From the NCBI GenBank assembly GCA_035048815.1, contig JAUCBN010000024.1, positions 9,918,001 to 9,982,000 on the forward strand: DNA of 64,000 nucleotides, in the 5' to 3' direction. How positions within the stretch are numbered: the stretch's first letter is position 1; each line of letters begins with the position of its first letter. Shown here one piece after another: positions 12,210 through 23,374 of the stretch. The DNA is from Abelmoschus esculentus. Taxonomy: Eukaryota > Streptophyta > Magnoliopsida > Malvales > Malvaceae. The position numbers and the translations under genes were made by a program. The notes below the pieces were generated by a model. It had not been told where the DNA came from. It worked only from the letters and a program-made list of their open reading frames with translations, and did not search any database.

Positions 12210-14427
12210 TATATTATTGAAGATAAAAGAATTCAAAAAAAATTTTAATTCGATTTTAATAAAAAATTATTATACTCCGAACCAAATCCGAACATGTTTG
12301 GTTAAACTTAAATTATATAACTACTCTAAATTTTAAATCAAACTTGAGTGTATTATTATTCGAGTTCAATTCGACTCGATTATAAAAACGTTATATTTTA
12401 TAACTAAAATTTTATTGAAAATTTTTAATTCAATTCGAGTTTATGCAATTTGAGTTGAGTTTTCCGGTTTTTACATAAATTTAACTATAATTATTTATCA
12501 AATTTTACTATAGTTTGATTTCAATTTAAATATTTTTTTAATCATATAAGATATGCATGCATATATATTATCATATTTTTTTATATGTAACATATATATT
12601 TTTTATATTTTTATATTGATATATATCAATAAAAATTAAGGGATTTAGTTCAAACTTAAAAATCAATGCATTAATTACTAAAATTTTTAAATTATTCGAG
12701 TTATTTGAATTTTTATTTTAAACTCAAACTTTATTTAATTTTTTTTTGAATCAGGTTAAATTTATGTAATTTTAAGTCTAATTAAAATAAGTATTTTTAA
12801 CTCAAATCAAATTAAAATTTTAATTCTATTCAAATCAAATTTTACTCACCCCTACCGACCAAACCTAAATTATCGTAAAGGATCGCTTTATTTAACCGAT
12901 AATCATCATTAATTCATTAATAACGATTAAAATATTATAAAAACAACTTGGTAATGCAAGCAATATGCTCGAAATAGAAATCTCAAGGGGATAATGAATC
13001 GCCTATTAAAAGAGAATTAGGTATCTCTCAACTCCAACAGCAACAACAAAACTAATAGTAAAAGAAAGAAAAAAAAACTTGCAAAATACACCATGAGTGA
13101 AAAAGAGTTGTTAAATGAATAAAATAAAATCTTAAAATTTAAAAATAAATTATATTTTTAAATATATACATAAAAATTTATTAATGTTTATTAAAATGTT
13201 ATCAATAAGTATTGAATGTAATAAATTGTTTTTAAAGAAGAAAGACTGCATATAATTTTTAAATAAGATATTATTATTTAGGTTTTAAAAAATTTTATCC
13301 AACACTTAACTTTTAAACTTCATTACTCAATTTTTATATTGATTTTGTTCTTAAATACAACTTTGGGAGAAGTTGAAAATTCTTGTTTCTTTCCGAACAT
13401 TACTTCTCAACCTAAATTATAATTATTTCTAATAATATCCTTCAAAAAAACCTGCCTAAAATACGACTAATATAATATTTTATTAAAAATAATAAAAGTT
13501 TATGCAAGACTTAGTAAGAACCGAAATTTTAACTAATTAAATAAAAATTTATAAAATTACATAAATTTTATATTATAAACTAATTTTTACTATTAGGGTA
13601 ATAATTCATATAGATTATAGAAATTTATAGACAATCGATTATTTTAATCATACCATAAAAAAAACCTCACCCTAAAGCTACCCACCGCAACAAGTGGCGT
13701 GGGAATCTCGAGTATTGAAACCAGCTGACTGATAAGCCAAGGTCTGGACCAGCGTTATTGTCTAGGTTGTGGTCCTTTAGGCTTTAGTCTGTAGGTACTA
13801 GGTGTAGGTGTGGGTGAAGTGTTTTAGTGGTTGACCGCTGCCTTTGTTTATTTTCTTCGTGGGAATGGGATGACAACAAAACTGTGGCAAATGGACTTTG
13901 TGTCCTTAATAATATTTCTGTACCTTTCTATAAAGCTACTCAACAGATACTTCGTGCCAACTTAGAGCATAATGGTTTAAAAGGATAAGATGATCGAAAG
14001 GACAAGCAGATATAAGACGAATCCATTTGACAAGATTTGGTTTCTGCTGATCTGCTGGTGGGACTAATGAATCCGATTTCCCCTTGATTTTTGGATCGGA
14101 TGGAAGCTTTGAGCGAATGGGAAAGACAAATCAATCGGCTTCAAGTGATATTTCAATAATTAAAGACCAAGTTGGTACATGAAGCACAGGCAGAAAATAT
14201 GTCTCTCTCTTAGTCTTAGCAGCCTTTTCTACCAATTTGAAATAATTTTTCTTACCTGTTCACCTACATGATTGGTATGGCCTAGGGGTTGGACAAACCC
14301 AACCCAGATGGACGAGGAAGACGGAACAGAAAATGGAAAAATAGTAAGGCTGAGCTTACCATTGAACCAACTTTGAAGGCAAAGAAGTTGTTTGTTGGGG
14401 TGTTCTTTGTTTTATGTTGTGGGTGCA
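12210..14427. other. intergenic DNA, decayed repeats, no gene
   Basis: The segment 12220-12857 ends CTCACCCCTA and has GAGTTGAGTTT and AACTCAAACTT motifs, so it is probably another decayed small element. The part 13680-14420 is less AT-rich but has no frame with recognisable coding character; the longest frames are about 60 codons without motifs. Confidence 0.35.
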
Positions 14428-14436
14428 GTAGGTTTA

Positions 14437-14796
14437 GGGTGATTCTAGAAAAAGCCGCCTTAAAAAAAGTCTAAAAAACGCCTGTACTGTTTTTCTTACA
14501 AAAGTTGTAAGAAATTCGGTACACACTTTTCGGTATATACCGAAATTCTTATAACTTTTGTAAGAAAAACGGTATATACCGAATTTCTTACAAAAATTGT
14601 AAGAATTTCAGTTATAAAAACCAATTTTCTTACAAAAAGTATAAAGATTTCGGTATATACCGTTTTTCTTACAAAAGTTGTAAGAATTTCGGTATATACC
14701 GAAAAATGTGTACCGAATTTCTTACAACTTTTGTAAGAAAAACGGTACGGACGTTTTTTAGGCCTTTTTTAAGACCGGCTTTTCCTAGAACAGCCC
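14437..14796. mobile_element. Mutator-like MITE forming a long hairpin
   Basis: Flanked by perfect direct repeats GTAGGTTTA (14428-14436 and 14797-14805), a 9-bp duplication typical of Mutator-like elements. The left end GGGTGATTCTAGAAAAAGCC and the complement of the right end GGGCTGTTCTAGGAAAAGCC pair, and pairing continues inward for well over 100 bases, so the whole element folds on itself. The inside repeats small palindromes: CTTACAA-aag-TTGTAAG and CGGTATATACCG. No coding capacity. The termini resemble those of the larger element at 15717-17928. Confidence 0.85.
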
Positions 14797-14854
14797 GTAG
14801 GTTTAGTGTACGGCGAAAAACACAATTTTCGAAACCTATTTAAGGTTCGTTATT

Positions 14855-15064
14855 GGGTAAAAATCTTATGTATCTTTATTATGTTTTCATTCATGTCTTC
14901 CCATGGTCCTTATTTTCTATATCCGAAACCCTAAACCTTAAAAAATATATTTTATCCCTAATTTTTAAACCCTAATCACAACTACTAACCTAAAACCCTA
15001 AACCTTTTAATTTGAAACGGAGGCACATATAGAAGTATAAGAAAGATATAGACGATTTACGCCC
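14855..15064 (+). mobile_element. telomere-motif MITE, copy A
   Basis: Member of a family found six times in the window. It starts GGGTAAAAATCTTATGTATC, has AAACCCTAAACC-type motifs in the middle and ends TATAGACGATTTACGCC. Direct repeats CGTTATT (14848-14854, and 15064-15070 with one base shared with the end) flank it and suggest a 7-8 bp duplication. It lies 50 bases past the duplication of the preceding hairpin MITE. Confidence 0.6.
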
Positions 15065-15070
15065 GTTATT

Positions 15071-15706
15071 AAACTTAAAATTATAAAAAATAAAATTTAA
15101 TTTTTTTAAAATTTATCAAAAATCATTAAAACATCTTAAAGATGTCATTTTTTAAACTCTCCATGTGCCACAAAATTAACATATTTTCTCAACCGGTTCT
15201 ATATATTCCCTCCAGTCATATGATTATCTCGAACAACCTTTACTTCCCTGTAAGAGGGAAGAAGAAACATGCTTGTTGTCTTGTCTCTCCGGTCAATAGG
15301 ATACAAGGTGATTAAAGCTCTGTTCCGCTCTTCCATTTCAGCACAATGATGGAGATTAGACAATGTTTTCCGCCCTATGATTCTTCTTTCCTAAGGAATC
15401 CAAAGGTGATGGATTTGAATGAACATGGGAAAGGAACAAGTTTGAAAAAGAATTAGATCGAAAAATTTTATAGTAGATTTAAAAATTAAAATATAATGAT
15501 AAGAAATTATATTTAAATTCGATTTTAATTTAAGTTGATAATTTAAAAAATATTTATATATTTGACATAATTAATCTTATTATACATATTGAATTTTCAA
15601 TAATACTCAAGACAAGTTAATATGAATTACCTTAAATTGGATTATTAATCAAACTGATTGTATTTTTAATAATACTTATAATAATATTTTATTTTATCTA
15701 TTAGAG
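15071..15706. other. spacer without a recognised gene
   Basis: The part 15230-15420 is richer in GC than its surroundings and might be an old coding fragment on the minus strand, but I could not match it to a family. The rest is AT-rich. Confidence 0.3.
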
Positions 15707-15829
15707 TATATAGGAAGGGAGGTTCTGAAAAAAAGCTACTTAAATGGAGCCTAAAAAAGCTCTTTAATAAGGGGAATGGGAACCGGTTAACAACCGGTTC
15801 CAATGCCAACTTTTTTTTTTATATATAAA

Positions 15830-16880
15830 TAATGATTACTCAATTTATTTTTATATATTTGAATAAAAAATATATGAATAAAAATATTTATATAATAAAT
15901 ATTCGAATAAAAATATTTATAAAATAAATATTCGAATAAAAATGTTCGTATAATAAATATTCGAATAAAAATATTTGTACAATAAATATTCGAATAAAAA
16001 TATTCATACAATAAATATTTGAATAAATATATATACAAATAAAAATATTCGAATAAAAAATATACGAATAAAAATATTCGTCTAATAAATATTCAAATAA
16101 AAGTATTCTTATAATAAATATTAGAATAAAAATATTCGTATAATAAATATTTGAATAAAAATAATCGAATAAAAAATATTTGAATAAAAATATTCGAATA
16201 AAAATATTTGTATAATAAATATTTGAATAAAAATATTCATATAATAAATATTGAAATAAAAATATTAGAATAAAAAATTTACAAATAAAAATATTCGTAT
16301 AATAAATATTCGAATAAAAATTTTTGAATAAAAATATTCGAATAAAAAATATTCAAATAAAAATATCCGTATAATAAATATTCTAATAAAAATATTCATA
16401 TAATAAATATTGGAATAAAAATATTCGAATAAAAAATATACAAATAAAAATATTCGTATAATAAATATTCGAATAAAAATTTTTGAATAAAAATATTAGA
16501 ATAAAAAATATTCGAATAAAAATATCCGTATAATAAATATTCTAATAAAAATATTCATATAATAAATATTGAAGTAAAAATATTCGAATAAAAAATATAC
16601 AAATAAAAATATTCGTATAATAAATATTCGAATAAAATTTTTTGAATAAAAATATTAGAATAAAATATATTTGAATAAAAATATCTATATAATAAATATT
16701 CGAATAAAAATATTCGAATAAAAAGTATACAAATAAAAATACTTGAATAAAAATATTCATATAATAACTATTCAAATAAAAATATTCAAATAAAAATACT
16801 CGAATAAAAATATTCAAATAAAAATATTCGTATAGTAAATATTCAAATAAAAATATTCGAATAAAAAATATACGAATAAA
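15830..16880. repeat. AT-rich minisatellite with 159-bp higher-order period
   Basis: Built from short variants such as AATAAAAATATTCG and TATAATAAATATTCG. A larger unit is visible in the variant block ATxxGTATAATAAATATT, whose key hexamer starts at 16206, 16365, 16524 and 16683, exactly 159 bases apart each time. So at least four higher-order copies are in register. Before 16200 the order is less regular. Long minus-strand frames here encode only repeated Ile/Phe/Tyr/Asn and are not genes. Confidence 0.85.
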
Positions 16881-16889
16881 TATTGTACA

Positions 16890-17850
16890 CAATTCCTTAC
16901 AAAGTATACACAATGGCTTACAAAAACCGTAAGGAAAAAGATATGTACACAATTCCTTACAACTTCTCACCATGAGCTAAAGGAGCTATCCAAAGGTAAG
17001 GTTTTGTGTACATACACAATTTACTACGATTTTCGTAAGCCGTTGTGTATAATTTGTAAGGAATTGTGTACAAACATAAATCCTTACCATTTTGGTGCCA
17101 TATTGTGTATTATTATAGGAAATTGTGTATGTACACAAATCCTTACCCTTGGATGCCTCCTTTAACTCATGATTTTGAAGTCGTAAGGATTTATGTACAT
17201 ACCTTTTTTCTTACGGTTTTCGTAAGCCGTTGTGTATACTTTGTAAGGATTTGTTTTTGTACACAAATCCTTACCGTTTTCGTGCCATATTGTGTATTCT
17301 TGTAGGAAATTGTGTATGTACACAAATCCTTACCTCTGAAAGCCTCCTTTAGCTCATGGTTTTGAAGTAGTAAGGATTTGTGTACATACCTTTTTTCTTA
17401 CGGTTTTTGTAAGCCGTTGTGCATACTTTGTAAGGATTTGTGTACAAACACAAATCCTTACCGTTTTTGTGCCATATTGTGTATTCTTGTAGGAAATTGT
17501 GTATGTACACAAATCCTTACCTTTGGAAGTCTCCTTTAGCTCATGTTTTTGAAGTGGTAAGAATTTGTGTACATACATTTTTTCTTAAGGTTTTCGTAAG
17601 CCGTTGTGTATACTTTGTAAGGATTTGTGTACAAACACAAATCCTTACCGTTTTCGTGCCATATTGTGTATTATTGTAGGAACTTGTGTATGTACACAAA
17701 TTCTTACGTTTGTAACAATTTATGTAAGTACCGTTTTTCTTATAGTTTTTGTAAGGAATTGTGTACATACACAAATCCTTACTATTTTTGTGCTAATTTA
17801 TGTATGTACCGTTTTTCTTACAGTTTTTGTAAGAAATTGTGTATATAGTT
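16890..17850. repeat. 187-bp satellite array rich in palindromes
   Basis: The motif GTAAGCCGTTGTG begins at 17035, 17222, 17409 and 17596, an exact 187-base period. Each unit holds nested inverted repeats: CTTACGGTTTTCGTAAG, and GTAAGGATTTGTG paired with CACAAATCCTTAC around a short loop. Near 16970-17000 a piece of the unit (around CATGAGCTAAAGGAGC) appears in reverse orientation, so the left edge is an inversion. The last part (17690-17850) is more diverged. No coding function. Confidence 0.85.
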
Positions 17851-18148
17851 TTATGTGCACAATGTGACCGAGTAAACCGGTTAAGGCTTATTTTAGGCTT
17901 TTTTTAGGGGCTTTCTCCAGAACTACCCTATATAGGAATCAAGAACAGACCCAAAATTTATCTATAAGGGAGTACAAACTGTCAAAAATATATATATAAG
18001 AAGTACAAAATTGCAAAAGCTTAGGGATACAAAATTAAATTATTAATAAAAAATAACAAAAATCTATAAAATACAGAAAAACTAAAAATTTTAGAGGGTA
18101 CAAAATTATTTTGTTTCATTAAAATCGTCTTCCATGCAATCTTCCATT

Positions 18149-18416
18149 GGGTAGAAATCCTCTACCTCTTTATCATGCCTCATGTTAAAAAACTCTAGAA
18201 AATTAAATTTTAAACATTAACCCTTATTTTCTATATCCTAAACCCTAAACCCTAAACCCTAAACCCTACCCCATAAAAAATACACGCTACCCCTAATTCC
18301 CTAAACCCTAACCACAATCCCTAACCTAGATCTTTAAACCCTATACCCTAAATCTTGTAATTTGAAACGAAGGCATAAATAGATATATGAGAAAGAGGTA
18401 GACGATTTACACACCC
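18149..18416 (+). mobile_element. telomere-motif MITE, copy B (best preserved)
   Basis: Left end GGGTAGAAATCCTCTACCTC and the complement of the right end GGGTGTGTAAATCGTCTACC are imperfect inverted repeats. Flanks CTTCCATT (18141-18148) and CTTCCACT (18416-18423, sharing one C with the end) agree at 7 of 8. The middle has a clean (CCCTAAA) run at 18239-18268 followed by CCCTAA-type variants to about 18355. No reading frame. The MITE abuts the LINE remnant on its right. Confidence 0.7.
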
Positions 18417-18423
18417 TTCCACT

Positions 18424-19420
18424 ACTTTCATGCCATACGTAATAAAGGAAACCTCTCCAAGCAATTCTAATTGTAGTAACTCTCATGCTTTTACCTTTTT
18501 CTTCATGTTGAACCCAATCAAATATCTCTTCCCAGTTACTATGTGATATGCGAGCACCACAGACTCTTAAAATTATTTTTCATAGTTGCTTCGAGTAGTG
18601 ACAAATATAAAATAAGTGCTCGTGTGTTTTAAATAAACCTTCATACAATACACAGTTTGGATCAACTCGTAATCCTCAGCTTACCATCCTACATTTTGTT
18701 GACAAACTATTCAATATCACTAGCTAGAAGATATATGCATGGCGATGAATGACAAGTCTATTTCATACAACTCAGTGTCATAAAACCTTTATTTATTTGT
18801 GCTTGTACCAGTCCCATATTTTCTTAGTCATATTTCTCAGATAACAGAGTGGCCAAACATGTCCCAAGTCTATCTCAAAACTTTAGCAACTTTTTTCAAT
18901 TTCAATTATGACTACTTTTTTACAGAAACTTGCTACAAGAATCACTTTTTCAGAAGATAATTATTAACCCAAACCCATAAAGATGTTGTCTGAGTTAGAG
19001 TTAACCAAAGACAGCGAACCATACAAATTTTATTTTAAGAAGACATCTTTGATCCTTAATCCTTTTTTTTAGATGACAAATAAAGTCTCAAGTAACATGA
19101 ATACCTTGGGTATCATTTTTAGACCCCTTCCAAAGAAAAACAACACACAACTTAGCAATTCTTTTAATAACAACAGAAGGTAATAAGAATACTTTGCATC
19201 AATAATTTTGTAAATTAAAAATAATAGCTTGAATTGGCTGTAGACGTCCAACAAAATATAAGGATTTGGAAGATCATTCCTGCATTTTATAAATAACTTT
19301 ATTAATCAAGATTTCGTAGTCACTGATTGATAGATTTTTAGTCACCAAAGGAACCCCGAGTATCTTACAGGTAGAACACCCTCTTTAAAACTACTCTGTT
19401 TCATAAAAAAAACATCTTAT
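18424..19420 (-). pseudogene. LINE ORF2 remnant (RT 3' part and zinc-binding domain)
   Basis: Minus-strand translation gives, near 19375-19200, ILGVPLVTKNLSISDYEILI and then SKSLYFVGRLQPIQ, the segment after the palm domain of plant LINE reverse transcriptases. Near 18650-18420 it gives DPNCVLYEG, THEHLFYICHYSKQL, SNWEEIFDWVQ and IAWRGFLYYVWHE, the zf-RVT domain of the same ORF. Several stops (for example after HYSKQL, and after YKMQE) and frame breaks show it is dead. The more upstream RT core is not recognisable. Orientation is toward lower coordinates. Confidence 0.8.
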
Positions 19421-20995
19421 TTACCTTAAATAAAAGAAAAAATTATTAGATATTCTCGACTCATCACTTCATTCTTAGTCTCAGTAGTTAACAATAAGTT
19501 TCATCCATTTTAATATAACTACACGCTTTTTATTTATGTATATAAAAGAAATGAAAATTTATATTAAAAAATAAAATAATTAAATCTTATTAATTAAGAC
19601 GATAAATAATATGATCATCTAAATATATCTAATATTTTTCAAGAAAAGGAAAACTACAAAGTGGTACGTGATGGCGAAGACGGTCAATGGCCTATGTTTG
19701 AAATGCAATTTGGATTCGAAGTTTAAGGCCCAATGATACTTTTCCAAGCTATTTTAGCAATTATCCTCTTCCAATTTGAATCATAAAAATATTTTAAAGT
19801 TACTTTAGTTAAATGAAATTACTGAAGTAAATCTTTGTATATATTTTTTAAAAAATCTGAAATTTAAAAATTATTTTATATATTTTAAATATGTGGTCAT
19901 ATGAAGATGTCGACGATAAATGATAATGATAAAATAAAAAATGATAAAAAATAAAATATAAAATATAAAAAGTTACGTGAAAATTTTAAATGAGAAAAAT
20001 CACGAAACAATATAGTTTTTATTCATCTTAAAAAAAATAAAATGAATAAATCTGATTGGTTAAAATCATAAATGACGTGGTAAAAAAGATTTATGATATA
20101 ACTTTTCCTTTTATATAGAGAACTCAAATAGTGACACATCTCATTATTTTTATTATTTGTATAAGGTCAAAATTAAGAAGTATATCTCAATGTATGAAAA
20201 AAAAATTATGGGCAGTAATATATGGATGTTTAAAAATGATATTTTTAGAGAGATTTTAATTTATAAACAATAAAAGGTTTATTTGATTTTATACAATTTT
20301 ATAAATAGATTTCACACAAATATATTCAAGATATGATTTTTTTGAAGTTTTTAAAATGATTTTTGAATTATATAAAAAATAAATTTATAAAAACTGAATT
20401 TAAATGCCTGAAAAATAATCATATTAAAATATAGTTTTTTTTTGCATATTCAAAAAATATAAACTTTAAGAAATAAAATAAATATAAAATATTATTATGT
20501 AATATATAGAATACTAAATAATATATGATTCATGAATATTATATAACATAATATAAATAATATGTTATATATGCATAATATATTATGTATATTATACTAT
20601 AAAACATATGTTGCACACATATAATAAAATAAACATATATGTAACATACATAATACATATCTATATTGCATGACATATAATATATAATATATAATAATGG
20701 TATCTAATATCTATATGTAATATCGTAGATACATAAAAAATACATAATATATAGTTAACCGTGTTTTACATAACATATAATAAAATACATATAAAATTAT
20801 AATATGCTAAAATATATGTATAACATAATCTAATATGTTATGGACTAAAGGTGCATAAAACAAGAAATAAAGACGTTAAAAAGTAAAACAGAAAATAAAC
20901 GGGAATAAATTAAAATAATAAAAAAATAAAATTCAAAAAAGGGCTAAATTAAAAAAATTAAAGGTTAATAAAAGGTAAAATTACAGGGTTCAAAA
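19421..20995. other. AT-rich intergenic DNA, no gene
   Basis: The segment 20500-20830 is dominated by TATAATATAT-type low complexity with many short palindromes. The part 19421-19650 may still belong to the LINE remnant, but is too decayed to translate. Nothing else seen. Confidence 0.4.
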
Positions 20996-21135
20996 GTACA
21001 CACTAAAAATATACACTATCTCTAATTTTTTAAACCTTAATCGTAATCCATAACCTTAAACTCTAAACCCTAAATTTATTATTATAAAATGAAGACATTA
21101 ATAGAAACATAATAAAGACGCACACGATTTACTCC
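20996..21135 (+). mobile_element. telomere-motif MITE, copy C (partial)
   Basis: Contains TACACTATCTCTAATTTTTT, AAACTCTAAACCCTAAAT and an ending AATAAAGACGCACACGATT, in the same order as copies A and B. The left end is missing or unrecognisable. Confidence 0.45.
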
Positions 21136-21841
21136 CAATAATTTCATCTTCTGAGCAAGTTTTAGCCGAGTCTCAAGCTTTCAATTAGGGCTGAGCATGA
21201 TTAATCGTAAAACCGAAAACCGAATCAAGGTATTGTGGTTCATAAATTTATAAACCGCAGTTAACCGAATTAAATCGAATTTGATTTTTTTAATTAATTT
21301 ATAAAATAAAGTTATTTTGTGAAGATAAAAGATAAATTTTTAAAAATTAACGTTTATATGGAATAACCAAGAACCGAGATTAACCAAACCGAAAACCAAT
21401 GATTACTGTTGAAGCTATCTTAACATAAACTTCAACTATTTCTTTGATTGATAGCTTGAGTTACAAAGGGCATCCACGTATGTATATAAAGGGAAATGAA
21501 AGCTGTTGAGGAAGCTGATAACAGCTCAACAGTCACCTAACAACTTCTCTAACAAACCAATGCCGTTAGTGGCTTTACATAATATGCTTTACACAATAAT
21601 TACAAAAATAATTTGCTGAATTAAACTGAACCCGAACCGGTTACGCCGTAATTTCAATGACCCAAAGTTGCAAATGCAATTAGGAAGCCAAACTCACCAA
21701 GGAAGATGCAGCATGGAATAATGCACATTTTATTTCTTGTTACTATTTAGAAGAGTCTGCTACAAATATCCCATACAGAACATATGCAGCAGCAGTACCC
21801 AGAGTAACTCATTACTGTGAGGTTCGACAGGTCGGTCGGGA
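21136..21841. other. 3' flank of the aldo-keto reductase gene
   Basis: Part of a TTAGGGCTGAGCATGATTAA repeat with AACCGAAAACCG motifs lies at 21185-21405. The last 200 bases before 21841 probably include the 3' untranslated region of the minus-strand gene that ends at 21842. No separate gene seen. Confidence 0.4.
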
Positions 21842-23374
21842 TTAGATTTCACCATCCCAGAATTCTTCAATGGTCTTGTATGCACCACAAGTAGGGTGTA
21901 CGAAATAAATGCCTTTAATTAACCTCTCCTGCAAAGGAAAACTTCACAGATTCAAAGACCTTTTGAGGACACAACATATGCTCGAAGGGAAACGAACAAG
22001 TCAGCTCGATTTCGATGATGAAATGAACCTATCACTTGCCTGATCGATTTCAGATAACTTGGCAAGCAAATCTGTAGGGATAGACCAGTTAAAAACATCA
22101 AGGTTTTCCTTCAGCCTCGCATCACTACTGCTCTTAGGCAGGACACTATGGCCCATTTGAAGTCCCCATCGGAGAGCTACTTGTGCCGGGGATTTCCCCA
22201 ATTGCTCCGAGACCATCTTAAGAACCGGGTGTTCCTGAACCTTCCTACATCTATTATCCCCACCTTGGCTACCCAAGGGTGAATATCCCTGAGATCAAAA
22301 AAATCAACATCCATCACCAACATAATCAGCCTGCTCTGCTGAGTCAAAATGGTTAAAATTCAAACAACACAGGAAAAAACACGTTGCTTCTAAATCTGCA
22401 AACTCACAGACAAGTGAATTCCCTGGGATTGACAAAATTCATGCAGCTTTGTCTGCTGCCATACAGGGTGAAGTTCCACTTGATTGACGGCGGGAACTAC
22501 ACGTGCTACTTTCAACAGATCTCCGAGCTTCTTCCTACTGAAATTACTAACACCGATAGCCCGAGCCTTACCGGAATCATACAGCGCCTCCATTGCTCTC
22601 CATGTACCGGATATGTCAGGTAGAGTCATGTTTTCAGGCAGAATACCAACCGAACCTTTTTTCAAACTAGCCGGCCAGTGTATCTTCAAAATCCATCACA
22701 GTAATATAAATATACCAGATTATATAACTTAAGCTATTTAACACTTTAAAATGAAGTAAATACCAGATACAGATCAACATAATCAAGCTGCAAATCTTCC
22801 AAAGTTATATTTAAACCCTCTGGTACATCTTCAGGCAAGTGATGGGCAGACCTGATCGTTTTATATGTTGTTTAGTTATATATAACTTCTGCAGATTATA
22901 AACTGAGAGTGAATAAAAGGGGGGAGGAAAAACCAGAGCTTGGAGGTGATAAATAAGTCCTCACGCTTCACAACGCCATTATCAAACAGCTCCTTCAAAG
23001 CAAAGCCAATCTGCATTTACCAGAAAAATCAAGATTCATATGAAAAAAAAAACTGTAAAATAAGTTGAGAGTTGGGAAATTAAAGAAAATTTTGCAAATT
23101 GATCACCTCCTTCTCGTTGCCATAGATATAAGCGCAATCTATGTGCCTATACCCAGCCTGAATCCAACAAAGATAACAGTGAAACCCAGATGGAACTCAG
23201 CTGAAAATCACAAATAAAAAACACCCGAAGAAGGAAACAATAACTACAAGAAGAAGAAGAAGATACCTTGACGGCATTAGCGAGGTTGTTTCCGGTAACA
23301 TTGTAAGTTCCGAAGCCAACGGAGGGGATCTTAGCTCCGGTGTTGAGTTCAAATAATCTGATTTCATCCGCCAT
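21842..23374 (-). CDS. NADPH-dependent aldo-keto reductase (AKR4C-like)
   Basis: Exons in transcript order: 23267-23374, 23107-23157, 22934-23010, 22764-22851, 22408-22683, 22040-22288, 21842-21928. Together they code for 311 residues, the normal length. The catalytic tetrad is complete: Asp43 and Tyr48 (HIDCAYIYGNE), Lys77 (ITSKLW) and His110 (LIHWP). Other family marks are GFGTYN, GVSNFSRKKL, NQVELHP, YSPLGS and the LPKSS cofactor-binding loop. Such enzymes reduce aldehydes and ketones in the cytosol, often lipid-peroxidation products or sugar aldehydes, using NADPH; the real substrate cannot be told. The last intron has a GC-AG donor (CAG then GCAAGT), needed to join EIDQ to ERLIKG and keep the conserved tail ending FWDGEI. 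Reading through that donor instead would give a truncated tail. Confidence 0.92.

Larger units (their letters stand above)
15717..17928. mobile_element. Mutator-like element carrying two satellite arrays
   Basis: Flanked by perfect 10-bp direct repeats TATATAGGAA (15707-15716 and 17929-17938). Left end GGGAGGTTCTGAAAAAAAGC and complement of right end GGGTAGTTCTGGAGAAAGCC are related inverted repeats, and match the GGG-N3-TTCT-N-GAAAAAGC pattern of the element at 14437-14796. Just inside both ends are ACCGGTT motifs. Between them lie an AT-rich array (about 15830-16880) and a second array (about 16890-17850). There is no transposase; frames across the arrays are repeat translation only. I infer a non-autonomous Mutator-like element whose interior grew by tandem duplication. 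Confidence 0.8.

Noticed and set aside
16542..16973. 143-codon minus-strand frame rich in Ile, Phe and Tyr
   Set aside because: It runs across the AT minisatellite; the protein is only translation of ATTCG/AATAAA repeats, with no sensible composition.
17066..17867. Several overlapping 70-90 codon frames on both strands
   Set aside because: All lie in the 187-bp satellite and repeat the same Cys/Tyr/Thr-rich phrase every 187 bases. Frames stay open because of the repeat, not selection.
18239..18268. CCCTAAA run as a true telomere or chromosome fusion point
   Set aside because: The run is short, sits inside a repeat family with fixed ends, and the same arrangement recurs at other places.
14855..18416. 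CRISPR-like array, because of regularly spaced repeats
   Set aside because: Repeats are adjacent or higher-order without unique spacers, and the genome is a plant nuclear one.
20500..20830. Dense TA palindromes that could suggest a replication origin or matrix attachment site
   Set aside because: Low-complexity AT DNA gives such palindromes by chance; no other sign supports a function.
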